Below are positions 44,218 through 53,416 of a stretch of 64,000 nt of DNA, in pieces (position 1 is the stretch's first letter; each line of letters starts with the position of its first letter). The position numbers and the translations under genes are program-made. Under the pieces are notes generated by a model. The model saw only the letters and a list, made by a program, of their open reading frames with translations, was not told the DNA's origin and ran no database searches. Source of the DNA: Aerococcus urinaehominis (lineage in GTDB: Bacteria; Bacillota; Bacilli; Lactobacillales; Aerococcaceae); NCBI RefSeq assembly GCF_001543245.1, contig NZ_CP014163.1, forward strand, positions 1,532,387 through 1,596,386. Reading direction: 5' to 3'.

Positions 44218-46677
44218 ATGAAACAAAATTTTAACGTCACCGGTATGCACTGTGCAGCCTGTGCCCAAACCATTGAAAAGGCCACGCAAAGATTAACGGG
44301 GGTTGACCAGGCTGGGGTTAACCTGGCCAATGAACAGTTAACCGTCGATTTTGATGACCAGGCTATTTCTGCCCAAGAAATCGCGGATCAAATTAGCCAG
44401 GAAACCGGCTATGGTATCCAGCTACCTAGCCAGGAAATGAACTTTGCCATTACCGGTATGCACTGCGCGTCTTGCGCCCAAACTATTGAAAAGGCGGTCG
44501 GTGACCTCGCAGGTGTGGACCAGGTCAGTGTCAACCTGGCTACCGAGCGGATGCAGGTCAGGGGGGCCAGCAATTTAGATAGTCAGACCATTGCTGACCA
44601 GGTGGCCCAGGCGGGTTACCAGGCTGAAGCCATCGGTCAAGCCAACCGCCAAGCCCGGCAAGACCAGGCCCAAAACCAACACCAACATATACAAGGGCTC
44701 TGGCACCGCTTTTTATGGTCAGCCCTACTTAGCCTGCCCCTCTTATATATCGCCATGGGGCCCATGATTGGCTTACCAGTGCCAAGGATTATCCATCCTG
44801 ACTTATATCCGGCCCGGTTCGCCTTGGTTCAGCTGGTCTTAACCACTGGCGTCATGGTGATTGGCCGTGACTTCTTCAAGTCTGGCTTCAAGTCTCTCTT
44901 TAAAGGCCACCCGAATATGGATTCCTTGGTGGCCCTAGGAACCAGCGCGGCCTACGGTTATTCCCTCTATGCCCTCTATGAGATTATCGGCCAGGGTCAA
45001 GGCCATTATGCCCACCAGCTCTACTTTGAATCAGCCGCCGTTATTCTAACCCTGATTACCCTGGGTAAATACTTTGAAGGCCGGTCCAAGGGGCAAACCT
45101 CGGCCGCTATCAAAGAACTGATGGACCTGCAACCTAAATCAGCCCAGGTGGTCAGAGACGGGGAGACAGTAACGCTACCAGTTGACCAGCTAGCAGTTGG
45201 AGATAAAATATTGGTCCGTCCCGGAGAAAGTATTCCAGTTGATGGGGTCATAATTGAAGGCCAGTCAGCGGTTGATGAGGCCATGATTACCGGTGAATCT
45301 ATGCCGGTTGATAAGACAGTGGGCGACCAGGTGGTTGGTGCTGCGATAAATAAGACCGGCTCCTTTGTCTTTGAGGCCACCCAGGTAGGCGCCGACACCA
45401 GCCTAGCGCAAATTATCCAGCTGGTTGAGGATGCCCAGGCTTCCAAGGCGCCTATTGCCCGCTTAGCCGATAAAATTTCCGGAGTCTTTGTGCCAGTCGT
45501 GATAGCCATTGCTATTTTGTCTGGGTTGGCCTGGTACTTTATTGGCGGGGAGTCGGTTAACTTTGCCTTGACCATCACCATTTCCGTTTTGGTGATTGCC
45601 TGTCCTTGTGCCCTGGGTCTGGCGACGCCAACTGCCATTATGGTGGGTACCGGCCAAGGGGCCAAGGCCGGTATTCTAATTAAGGGTGGTCAAGCCCTGG
45701 AAACGACCCACCAGGTGGAGACTGTGGTTTTGGATAAGACTGGTACCATTACCAAGGGACAGCCCCAAGTGACAGATATGCTAGTCTTTAATGACCAATT
45801 TAGTCAAGACCAAGTGCTAGCCCTAGTAGCTAGCGCGGAAAAGCAATCAGAACACCCCTTGGGCCAAGCCATTGTGAACCAGGCTCAGGCTCGTGACTTA
45901 GATCTAGGCAAGGCGACTGCCTTTGAAGCCCTGTCTGGTATGGGCATCCAAGCCCAGATTGGGGACTACCAAGTGGCTATCGGCAACCAAAAACTGGTGG
46001 ACCGCTTGAGCCAGCTAGGTAATGACCACCGCCAAGCGGCCAAAAAATTGGCTGACCAAGCCAAAACCCCTATGTATGTCCTAATTGACCAGGACCTAGT
46101 TGGCCTGATTGCCGTGGCTGACCCAGTTAAAGAAACTTCTAAAGCTGCCATTAAGGCCCTCCACCAAGCTGGTCTCGAAGTGGTGATGCTAACTGGAGAC
46201 AACCAGGAAACCGCCCAAGCCATTGCTGACCAGGTGGGGGTCGACCGGGTGGTAGCGGATGTTTTACCTGGTGACAAGGCCGACCAAGTGGCCCAGCTTA
46301 AGGACCAGGGTAAAAAGGTAGCCATGGTCGGGGACGGGATTAACGATGCCCCAGCCCTAGCGACAGCTGACGTCGGTATTGCCATTGGCTCAGGGACGGA
46401 TGTGGCCATCGAATCAGCCGATGTTGTCCTCATGCATGATGATCTTATGGATGTCTACCAGGCCATCCGCCTCAGTGAAGCGACCATCAAAAACATCAAG
46501 CAAAACCTATTCTGGGCCTTTATCTACAACATTTTAGGCATTCCAGTTGCCATGGGGATCTTCCACCTTTTTGGCGGCCCCTTGCTTAACCCAATGTTGG
46601 CGGGGGCAGCCATGTCCTTATCATCCGTGTCTGTGGTATTAAATGCCTTGCGCCTGCGTAACTTTTCTAGTAAATAG
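44218..46677 (+). CDS. copA: Copper-exporting P1B-type ATPase CopA
   Basis: An 819-residue membrane pump for Cu(I). Two N-terminal heavy-metal domains each carry GMHCxxCAQT (CxxC at 12-15 and about 82-85). Eight membrane segments are expected; the sixth contains CPC (about 462-464) in [15 protein letters not shown]. Catalytic motifs: TGES in the A domain, DKTGTIT with the phosphorylated Asp at about 506, SEHPLG, GDNQETA and [11 protein letters not shown]. aaggagg precedes the ATG. Expression is predicted to be controlled by CopY through two cop boxes. Confidence 0.96.
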   Translation: MKQNFNVTGMHCAACAQTIEKATQRLTGVDQAGVNLANEQLTVDFDDQAISAQEIADQISQETGYGIQLPSQEMNFAITGMHCASCAQTIEKAVGDLAGVDQVSVNLATERMQVRGASNLDSQTIADQVAQAGYQAEAIGQANRQARQDQAQNQHQHIQGLWHRFLWSALLSLPLLYIAMGPMIGLPVPRIIHPDLYPARFALVQLVLTTGVMVIGRDFFKSGFKSLFKGHPNMDSLVALGTSAAYGYSLYALYEIIGQGQGHYAHQLYFESAAVILTLITLGKYFEGRSKGQTSAAIKELMDLQPKSAQVVRDGETVTLPVDQLAVGDKILVRPGESIPVDGVIIEGQSAVDEAMITGESMPVDKTVGDQVVGAAINKTGSFVFEATQVGADTSLAQIIQLVEDAQASKAPIARLADKISGVFVPVVIAIAILSGLAWYFIGGESVNFALTITISVLVIACPCALGLATPTAIMVGTGQGAKAGILIKGGQALETTHQVETVVLDKTGTITKGQPQVTDMLVFNDQFSQDQVLALVASAEKQSEHPLGQAIVNQAQARDLDLGKATAFEALSGMGIQAQIGDYQVAIGNQKLVDRLSQLGNDHRQAAKKLADQAKTPMYVLIDQDLVGLIAVADPVKETSKAAIKALHQAGLEVVMLTGDNQETAQAIADQVGVDRVVADVLPGDKADQVAQLKDQGKKVAMVGDGINDAPALATADVGIAIGSGTDVAIESADVVLMHDDLMDVYQAIRLSEATIKNIKQNLFWAFIYNILGIPVAMGIFHLFGGPLLNPMLAGAAMSLSSVSVVLNALRLRNFSSK

Positions 46678-46691
46678 TAGCAGTTGCTTGC

Positions 46692-46720
46692 AACCTCCTA
46701 GGTCTTCCTAGGAGGTTTTT
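46692..46720 (+). terminator. Terminator after copA
   Basis: Perfect stem aacctcctagg (46692-46702) with cctaggaggtt (46707-46717), followed by T residues. Confidence 0.9.
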
Positions 46721-46832
46721 CTTGCCAACGGAGGATTTTGGGGCTCTCATGCCTGCGAGATTTAATTGCAAAAAAAAGCCCGCCATGGTAGTCTTAGCTT
46801 ATATAAATACAATTTTAAAGGAGTTGCTTGCT

Positions 46833-47954
46833 GTGAATTACCTCATCCTCGCCCCTAACCAACCCGCTAATAGCCGCGAATATGTCCGCCGCTTAGCTGA
46901 CCACCAGGTACAAGTTTTGGCCATTGGCGACTGCCAATATGACCAGCTTGATGGCCATTTAAAAAGCCATTTGACCGAATACTACTATGTGCCTAGTTTA
47001 GCTGACCAAGAAGCAGTGGTCCGTGGTTTGGCCTTCTTTATCCACAAATATGGCTTGATTGACCGGGTCACTAGCTTTAGTCCGGCCTACCAAGAGCTAG
47101 CTGCTCACCTCCGCCAGCAATTTAATATTGAAGGCGCCAAGCCACGTGAAATGGGCCGGGTGACTAATAAATCCCATATGAAGCAGTTCTTTGAAAAAGC
47201 CTTTGTGCCGGTAGCCAAGGGCCAGGCGATTAAAACCAAGCGCCAATTAACCAGTGCTGCTAAAAAGCTAGACTTTCCCTTAATTGCCAAGCCGGATGCG
47301 GGCTATGACCTGGCCCAAATTTATTATCTAGCTGACCAGGATGACCTGGATCAATTTGCGGAAACTTGGGATTTGACGCCATATTTACTGGAAGAAGCCT
47401 GTGATTTTGACCAGCTTGTTCAAGTTATCGGTATGGTTGATGACCAGGGGCAGGTGGCTTTTGCGGCAGCTGTCACATCTCCGAAAGGCTTGCGGGAGAG
47501 CCAAAGCCAGGGTGGGGAGTTTGCCTTTACCATCCTGCCAGAAATGGATGACCTATTAGTGGCCCATGTGGATAAAATTGTCAAGCAGTTTAAGTTTAAG
47601 CACACCATGTTTAGTCTGGAATTCCTGCAAACGGGTGACAAGTACCTGGCTCTTGTTTTCCAACTGGGTAATCCGATGCCAATCTTGGCGGATTTGGTTA
47701 ATTACAGTTTTGATATGGATTCCTATGACTATTTTGCCCGCCTAGAGGCGCAAACTGGAGACCTAGACCAGCCTGAATTTAAAGAGGCGGTTTACCTCTA
47801 CCAACGTCCCCTGAATGGAAATTACCGCTACGATGATAGTGAGATTAGGGACCTGTATCCAGAAACAGCCCTAGCCTACCAGGTGGCAGATGGTCAAGAA
47901 AGTTTCCTAATTAAAGAGGAAGCGGGCGAAACAATTTTCGCTCCAGCTGAATAG
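46833..47954 (+). CDS. ATP-grasp domain protein of unknown substrate
   Basis: A 373-residue protein of the ATP-grasp type: NYLILAPNQPANSREYVRRL (Rossmann-like N-terminus), NKSHMKQFFEKAFVPVAKGQ (lid), FPLIAKPDAGYDLAQIYYL (ATP-binding Lys) and LLEEACDFDQLVQVIGMV. It resembles carboxylate-amine ligases and carbamoyl-phosphate-synthase-like proteins, but the metal-binding end (FSLEFLQTGDKYLALVFQLG) departs from the common pattern. I chose GTG 46833 because aaaggag lies 9 nt upstream; an earlier in-frame ATG at 46722 overlaps the copA terminator. No partner enzymes are nearby, so the reaction cannot be guessed. Confidence 0.7.
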   Translation: MNYLILAPNQPANSREYVRRLADHQVQVLAIGDCQYDQLDGHLKSHLTEYYYVPSLADQEAVVRGLAFFIHKYGLIDRVTSFSPAYQELAAHLRQQFNIEGAKPREMGRVTNKSHMKQFFEKAFVPVAKGQAIKTKRQLTSAAKKLDFPLIAKPDAGYDLAQIYYLADQDDLDQFAETWDLTPYLLEEACDFDQLVQVIGMVDDQGQVAFAAAVTSPKGLRESQSQGGEFAFTILPEMDDLLVAHVDKIVKQFKFKHTMFSLEFLQTGDKYLALVFQLGNPMPILADLVNYSFDMDSYDYFARLEAQTGDLDQPEFKEAVYLYQRPLNGNYRYDDSEIRDLYPETALAYQVADGQESFLIKEEAGETIFAPAE

Positions 47955-47967
47955 AATATTTGAATAT

Positions 47968-48006
47968 AAAAAAGTGTCGGTGACTTATAGTCACCGACAC
48001 TTTTTT
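47968..48006. terminator. Terminator after the ATP-grasp gene
   Basis: Perfect 17-bp stem aaaaaagtgtcggtgac (47968-47984) with its complement (47990-48006), T run at the end. It is symmetric and may also stop transcripts from the minus strand. Confidence 0.92.
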
Positions 48007-48009
48007 GTC

Positions 48010-48175
48010 TTTTATGCCAAGAATTTCGTTCAAAGCGCCAAGTCTCACACCCTTTAGTCGGGCTCGCTTTGGCAGACCAGGCGTCCTTTCGCAGAATTCA
48101 AGACAATATCTGACGATATTGCTTGTCTTCTACTCCAAGGTTCCTGGTCTAAGCGCCAAAGCTCACACCCTTATC
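48010..48175 (-). repeat. Stop-codon-adjacent hairpin repeat array C (one full unit plus partial unit)
   Basis: On the minus strand, agggtgtgag starts at 48171, only a few nt after the pbp1A stop TAA (48178-48176). The full unit has arms tttggc / gccaaa, agaccagg / cctggtct, aagacaag / cttgaatt (imperfect) and caatatc / gatattg. The second agggtgtgag is at 48053 (period 118), after the linker gagcccgactaa. The partial unit ends near the ATP-grasp terminator. Its arms are nearly the same as unit D2 at 58514. Confidence 0.8.
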
Positions 48176-50542
48176 TTAGGCTGCTTCTTGGCCGGTTGTT
48201 TGGCCGCCAGTGTTTTGGCCACCGCTATCGGTAGCTGGTGGGGTTGATCCGGCTGGCTGGCCCTCTTGGCCTGTTGTCTGGCCTTGGTCAGGGCTGATTT
48301 CTGTACCGTTTTCTAGACCAGAACTATCACTTGGTTGGTCACTGCTTTCTTGGCTCTGGCCATCAAGGCTAGACGAGCTAGCGGACTGGCTAGAGCTAGC
48401 AGATTGGTTGTAGTTGTAACTAGAAGTGGTCCCCCGGTTTGGTGTATATAAACGAGTGTTTTCAAAATCACCACTATATTGGTCATAGGTTTCTTGGTTA
48501 ACCAGGGATTGGACGACCGAGCTGGTTGAAACTGGTGGTCTGGCGGGACCTGTTTCAAAGGCAATGTTGACCTGGTGGACTGAAGCGGGTTGTTCCCAAT
48601 CATTTGGCCGACCATTGTATTCTACTAGGTAGTTAGCCAGGGTCCTAAAGATTTCACCGGCCAGGTAGGTTTCTTCTAGGCTGAGGTAATGACCAGCTAC
48701 CAATGGTTCGTCGTAGCCTAGCCAAATGGCCATGGCATAGTCAGAAGTGTGACCAGCCATCCAAGCATCAGGAGAAGCATTTAGTGGGATACCCAGTTCA
48801 GCACGTTGGGCTTCTGTATAGTTGGTGGTTCCTGATTTCATGGCTTCTTGGTAAGAAGGAGACCCATACTTGGTCAGGATACCGGTCTTGGTAGAATCCT
48901 GGAGCATATCAGTAATCATGTAGGCAGTTGAATCAGCCATGGCCTGGTTTTGGTCGCGCGATACTTTAACTTCTTTACCGTCAGTCGTGACGAAGTAGTC
49001 GACCGCTTTTGGCTCGTTGTATTGGCCGTAGTTACCCAAGGTCGCATAGGCGGCTGATAATTGGATTGGTGAGATTTCACCACCGATGGCATTGGATTCA
49101 TAGACACCTTGGCCGCCGTTAAGGGAGATGCCCATGCCTTTCATAAATTCATCGGCCTGTTCCAACCCAACTTCCTGTAAGAGTTTCAAGGCCGGAATAT
49201 TCCTTGATCCAATTAAAGCTTGGCGGAGGGTGATTTTACCCTGGAAGCCCAGGTCATAGTTCTCAATGGTGTCACCAGAAGAATAGGTGGCTTTTTCATC
49301 GACAATCGCTGAATCAGTACCATAGTTGAGGTATTCAATGGCTGGGGCATAGTCAATCAGGGGTTTGATTGTAGATCCCACTGACCGGTTGTCAGCTTGG
49401 GCACGGCTGTATGATAGGGCGTCAGTTTGGTTACGACCGCCAAAGAGGGCGACGATGTTTGACGTCTTGGTATCCAGGATAGATACAGCCGCCTGCATAT
49501 CAGGATCAGTAAAGAAGGCACCAACATCATCATTCACTGTTTCGTAGAGATAATTTTGGACATTCATATCCAAGTGGGTATAGATATCTAAACCATCAGA
49601 GAAGATGTCATAGCCCTCTTCTTCGATTTCGGCAATGACCTTTTGAACATAGGCATCAACCACAATGTCGCTATAAGAACGTTCATTTAGGTAATCAATA
49701 TCTAAGAGGTCATCGGTGACTGGCGCCTGGATGGCTTCATTATATTCAGCCTCAGTGATCTTATTGTTTTCCAGCATTTCTTGGAGGACGAGGTTACGAC
49801 GTTCCTTGGCTGCTTCCGGATCAGTATAAGGATTATAGGTATTAGGCGCCTGGGGCATACCAGCCAAGAGGGCGGTTTGGGCCAGGCTTAGTTCATTGAG
49901 GGGCTTGCCGTAGTAGATTTGAGCGGCCGTCCCCATCCCATAAACCCCGTTGGCCATATAGACTTTATTAATGTAGAATTCAAAAATTTCTTGCTTGTCA
50001 TAATGGCGTTCTAGTCTCAGGGCCAGGAAAATCTCCTGTACTTTACGCTTATAAGTCTGGTCCTCTTCATTAGTTGAGAAGACGGATAGCTTGACTAATT
50101 GCTGGGTCAGGGTTGAGCCACCTTGGACAATGCCACCGGCTCTCAGGTTGGCAATAAAGGAACCGATAATGCGGATGGGGTCAAAGCCATGATGGTCTAA
50201 GAAGCGTTGGTCCTCAATTGACGTGACCGCGTCAAAGGTTTTTTGGTCAATTTGACTGGAATCAACAGCGATATGCTCATTCTGGCTGGTTTCATAAACG
50301 ACAGCACCATCTCGGTCATAAACAGTTGATGAGGCCACCCCACGGAGGTCCTCTTCAGAAATATCTGGTGCACTCATGCCCCAAGTAAGGCCGATGCCTG
50401 CTAGGACAACGCCTACGGTTACCACGATAGCTGCCAAGACGAGCAGGACCTTTTGCCAGGTAAAATTAGAAAAATCTAACTTATCCTGGTTGGACCGTCT
50501 GCGCTGGCGGTTGGGACGTGGTCGGTTACCATTTGAACTCAT
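48176..50542 (-). CDS. pbp1A: Class A penicillin-binding protein 1A
   Basis: A 788-residue bifunctional peptidoglycan synthase. A basic cytoplasmic tail precedes the membrane segment at about 31-55. The glycosyltransferase domain shows IEDQRFLDHHGFDP (catalytic Glu at about 110) and GGSTLTQQLVKL. The transpeptidase domain has SVGSTIKPL (SxxK), SRN and KSGTTNYT (KSGT). The C-terminal 110 residues are Ser/Gln/Gly/Thr-rich low complexity, probably threading the cell wall. ATG 50542 follows aggagg. The recU-pbp1A pair is conserved in Firmicutes. Confidence 0.93.
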   Translation of the reverse strand: MSSNGNRPRPNRQRRRSNQDKLDFSNFTWQKVLLVLAAIVVTVGVVLAGIGLTWGMSAPDISEEDLRGVASSTVYDRDGAVVYETSQNEHIAVDSSQIDQKTFDAVTSIEDQRFLDHHGFDPIRIIGSFIANLRAGGIVQGGSTLTQQLVKLSVFSTNEEDQTYKRKVQEIFLALRLERHYDKQEIFEFYINKVYMANGVYGMGTAAQIYYGKPLNELSLAQTALLAGMPQAPNTYNPYTDPEAAKERRNLVLQEMLENNKITEAEYNEAIQAPVTDDLLDIDYLNERSYSDIVVDAYVQKVIAEIEEEGYDIFSDGLDIYTHLDMNVQNYLYETVNDDVGAFFTDPDMQAAVSILDTKTSNIVALFGGRNQTDALSYSRAQADNRSVGSTIKPLIDYAPAIEYLNYGTDSAIVDEKATYSSGDTIENYDLGFQGKITLRQALIGSRNIPALKLLQEVGLEQADEFMKGMGISLNGGQGVYESNAIGGEISPIQLSAAYATLGNYGQYNEPKAVDYFVTTDGKEVKVSRDQNQAMADSTAYMITDMLQDSTKTGILTKYGSPSYQEAMKSGTTNYTEAQRAELGIPLNASPDAWMAGHTSDYAMAIWLGYDEPLVAGHYLSLEETYLAGEIFRTLANYLVEYNGRPNDWEQPASVHQVNIAFETGPARPPVSTSSVVQSLVNQETYDQYSGDFENTRLYTPNRGTTSSYNYNQSASSSQSASSSSLDGQSQESSDQPSDSSGLENGTEISPDQGQTTGQEGQPAGSTPPATDSGGQNTGGQTTGQEAA

Positions 50543-50552
50543 ATATATCCTC

Positions 50553-51179
50553 CTATCTGCCGGCTTGTCGGTCGGCAATTAATTGGTCAACTGCAGCTAG
50601 GTAGTCCAGGTGGGGACTAATCCGCCGGGGGATTTCATAGCCGCAGTCCTTGATTTTGGCAAGTGAGATAGACTTTGCGCCATCAGCTTGGCTGGCCTGC
50701 CAGTCCCTAAATAAATCTTGGTAGGGATAGAGATAGGCCTGGCCCAGGCTGGCAAAGTAGATGATTGTAAAAGTGATCCCACCCTGGTCCTCACACTGGC
50801 CCATATGCCGTAGTTGGTGGCTATGGATATTGTGAAGGGGAAAGCGGGTTTTCTGGTTGGTTTGCTTGGCTTCAAAATCTAAATAATAGCCCTGGTAGAT
50901 GCCATTATAATCGGTAGTTGATGCCTGCCGGTAGTAAGCCTCCCGGATGACCGCCCGTGACCGCTTGGGATAGTCCACTTTAACAATCTGAATGGGGGTC
51001 GGTTTTTTATGGATGACCGCCAGCTTGCGGTTGAGATACCACTGGTTGGACTTGTTGATCATCTCTTCGAGTTTCATCCCCCGTTTAGCAAAGCTGGCTG
51101 TGCCCTGCTGGTTGCTAATTGGTTGGTTGGTTAAGCTGTGGCCAGCCGGTTGGTAGCTAGACCCATCTGGATAGCGCAC
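50553..51179 (-). CDS. recU: Holliday junction resolvase RecU
   Basis: A 208-residue nuclease that resolves Holliday junctions. It begins VRYPDGSSYQPAG, followed by the conserved GMKLEEMINKSNQWYLNRKL, then AVIHKKPTPIQIVKVDYPKR and the active-site region YYLDFEAKQT (D-x-E-x-K). The C-terminal ISPHLDYLAAVD is also typical. The start is GTG 51179, 7 nt after aaggggg. It is upstream of pbp1A with an 11-bp gap, on the same strand. Confidence 0.94.
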   Translation of the reverse strand: MRYPDGSSYQPAGHSLTNQPISNQQGTASFAKRGMKLEEMINKSNQWYLNRKLAVIHKKPTPIQIVKVDYPKRSRAVIREAYYRQASTTDYNGIYQGYYLDFEAKQTNQKTRFPLHNIHSHQLRHMGQCEDQGGITFTIIYFASLGQAYLYPYQDLFRDWQASQADGAKSISLAKIKDCGYEIPRRISPHLDYLAAVDQLIADRQAGR

Positions 51180-51489
51180 AATATACCCCCTTATCCTTAT
51201 CTAGGCTGGTGGTTGTCCGCCCTAAAGGCAGGACAAACCATCAAGCTAGTCATAGTGCCTGATTGCAACTATTATAGCAAATTTTTTTATAAAGATATAT
51301 ATTTTGACTAGAAAGGGCTAGCTTGAGGAAATCTTCGCTGGGTCTACTAGCGGTGGCTAAGCTTTAGGCGGGCGGGATAAAAAGTATCGAGTGCTAGACA
51401 AATTAAGCAAATTCATGTAATATTATTTGTTGTGTGGAGTGTACTAAGGTATACTCTATTTTTAAATTTAAGAGTTAGGGGATTATTGA
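51180..51489. other. Divergent intergenic region recU/tig
   Basis: No gene is seen in these 310 bp. On the minus side, a TATAAT box at about 51267-51272 would give a recU leader containing a hairpin at 51211-51240 (ggtttgtcc with ggacaacc). It lacks a T run, so it is not a terminator. On the plus side lies the tig promoter. Confidence 0.5.
51427..51455 (+). promoter_or_regulatory. tig promoter
   Basis: TTGTTG (51427-51432), 17-bp spacer, TATACT (51450-51455), 34 bp before the tig start codon. Confidence 0.7.
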
Positions 51490-52773
51490 ATGTCTGTAAA
51501 TTATGAACAAACAAGCACCAATGAAGGTGTATTACACTTTACCATCGCGCAAGACAAGGCCCAAGCAGCCTTGAAACAAGCCTACAACAAGGTTAAGAAA
51601 GACGTTTCTGTACCAGGCTTCCGTAAGGGTAAGGTTAACTACCAAGTATTTGTTAAAATGTTTGGTGAAGAAGCGCTTTATGAAGACGCAGTTAACATTG
51701 CTTTACCAGAAGCTTATGCGGCAGCGGTTGAAGAATCTGGCTTAGATATCGTAACTCAACCACGCTTTGAAATCGAAGAAATTGGTAAAAACCAAGACTG
51801 GACAATCAAGGCTCAAGTAGCAACTAAACCTGAAGTTAAATTAGGTGAATACAAGAACCTAACAGTAACTAAGCAAGACCGTGAAGTTACTGAAGAAGAT
51901 ATTAACCAACGTTTAGAAGCTGCCCAAGCTAACTTGACTGAATTAGTGGTTAAAGAAGGTCCAGCTGAAGAAGGGGACACTGTTGTGATCGACTTTGAAG
52001 GTTTCAAAGATGGCGAAGCCTTTGAAGGTGGTAAGGGTGAAAACCATTCATTAGAATTAGGTTCTAACTCATTCATCCCTGGTTTTGAAGACCAATTAGC
52101 GGGCGCTAAAGAAGGCGACGAAGTTGAAGTTAAGGTAACCTTCCCAGAAGACTACCATGCTGAAGACTTAGCTGGCCAAGAAGCGACTTTCCAAGTAAAA
52201 GTTCACGAAGTAAAAGCTAAAGAAGTTCCTGAGCTTGACGATGAATTCGCCAAAGATGTGGACGATGAAGTTGAAAGCTTAGACCAATTACGCGATAAAT
52301 ACCGGGCTGAGTTACAAGAAGTTAAAGACAATGCGGCCCAAGAAGCGGTTGAAGAAGAAGCCATTCGTCAAGCCGTTGACAACGCCACCATCGAAGACCT
52401 ACCACATGAAATGGTCCACGAAGAAGTGCACCGTCAAATGGAACACTACTTAAACGAAATGCAACGCCAAGGTATCTCACCTGAGCTTTACTATCAAATT
52501 ACTGGTACTAGCGAAGCTGACTTACACCAACAATTTGAAGCTGACGCTGATGTCCGCGTAAAAACTAACCTAATTCTTGAACAAATCGTTGCCGATGAAA
52601 ACATCGAAGTTTCTGAAGAAGACGTAAACGAAGAAATCAAGAACTTAGCTGAAACTTACGGCATGGAAGAAGCGATGGTACAACAAGTTGTTACCCAAGA
52701 TATGCTACGCAATGACATCGCCCTTAAGAAGGCTATGGAATTAATCACTTCAACTGCTGTTGAAGCTGAATAA
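51490..52773 (+). CDS. tig: Trigger factor (ribosome-associated chaperone, peptidyl-prolyl isomerase)
   Basis: A 427-residue protein. The N-terminal ribosome-binding domain contains VPGFRKGKVNYQVFVKMFG, equivalent to the GFRxGxxP signature but with Asn in place of Pro. The FKBP domain (about 155-240) reads GDTVVIDFEGFKDGEAFEGG, then LGSNSFIPGFEDQLAGAKEG. The helical C-terminal domain follows. Codon use is markedly more biased (GAA, CAA, TTA, GCT) than in its neighbours, as expected for a highly expressed gene. A terminator follows. Confidence 0.96.
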   Translation: MSVNYEQTSTNEGVLHFTIAQDKAQAALKQAYNKVKKDVSVPGFRKGKVNYQVFVKMFGEEALYEDAVNIALPEAYAAAVEESGLDIVTQPRFEIEEIGKNQDWTIKAQVATKPEVKLGEYKNLTVTKQDREVTEEDINQRLEAAQANLTELVVKEGPAEEGDTVVIDFEGFKDGEAFEGGKGENHSLELGSNSFIPGFEDQLAGAKEGDEVEVKVTFPEDYHAEDLAGQEATFQVKVHEVKAKEVPELDDEFAKDVDDEVESLDQLRDKYRAELQEVKDNAAQEAVEEEAIRQAVDNATIEDLPHEMVHEEVHRQMEHYLNEMQRQGISPELYYQITGTSEADLHQQFEADADVRVKTNLILEQIVADENIEVSEEDVNEEIKNLAETYGMEEAMVQQVVTQDMLRNDIALKKAMELITSTAVEAE

Positions 52774-52795
52774 TGTAACAATTTAATGCAGAGAC

Positions 52796-52830
52796 GGCAG
52801 GCTGTCCCCCAGATAGCCTGCCTTTCTTTG
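52796..52830 (+). terminator. Terminator after tig
   Basis: Stem ggcaggct (52796-52803) with agcctgcc (52815-52822), followed by tttcttt. Confidence 0.85.
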
Positions 52831-52904
52831 TGCTTGTAGGTGAGCGGAAATTTAGCGTGTTTTGTGGTCGAGAGCAAATCTCATTGTTTCGGATGTGGTG
52901 ATTC

Positions 52905-53290
52905 ACTACCCTAATTAGGGGAAAGGGTGTAGAGAACTAGCCAGGCGGTGAGCGGTCTGAGTTCTATAATCAGCTTTACTACCCTAACTAAAGGATAAAG
53001 TGTAGAGAATTGACCAGGTGGTGAGTGGTCTGCGTCTTACAAGTAAAATCACTACCCTAACTAGGAGAGAAAGTGTAGAGAATCGTTCTAGCGTTGAGCG
53101 GTATGAGATCTATACTCAGAATCATTACCCTAAATAGGAGATAAGGTGTAGAGAACTGGCTAATCGGTAAGTGATATGAGCTTAATAATCAGCTTCACTA
53201 CCCTAACTAGAGGAAAAAGTGTAGAGAATCGGCCAACAGCGAATGCTTTAAATCTTAGAGTTAGCTTCACCAAACCTGCTAAGTAAAATC
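52905..53290. repeat. Tandem array of 73-bp units between tig and clpX
   Basis: The core taccctaa...gtgtagagaa begins at 52907, 52980, 53053, 53126 and 53199, so the spacing is exactly 73 bp each time. A sixth, degenerate position falls at 53272. Each unit starts ctaccctaactag, continues with a purine-rich stretch and then aagtgtagagaa; ctac and gtag form a short inverted repeat. The remaining part is more variable (for example gtgagcggtctgag). No open reading frame spans it, since 73 is not a multiple of three. Function unknown. Confidence 0.85.
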
Positions 53291-53355
53291 CTGGCGTGAA
53301 TGAGTCAGCGCGCCAAAGCTATCCTCAGTGGTCAAGCTTAGTTAAGCAGAAAAGT

Positions 53356-53384
53356 TTTACCAAACCCTTTAGATTTGATAAGAT
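53356..53384 (+). promoter_or_regulatory. clpX promoter
   Basis: TTTACC (53356-53361), 17-bp spacer, TAAGAT (53379-53384). No CtsR-type GGTCAAA repeat is visible. Confidence 0.55.
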
Positions 53385-53416
53385 AGATAGCGGATATAAA
53401 AGAAGGGAGAATGGCA

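Noticed and set aside
45021-45665. Long minus-strand frame inside copA
   Set aside because: Composition is a codon shadow of copA; no start signal and no resemblance to any protein.
52905-53290. CRISPR or iteron-type plasmid origin
   Set aside because: The 73-bp units are diverged along their whole length, with no unique spacers. No replication initiator gene is near, and the surroundings are ordinary chromosome genes.
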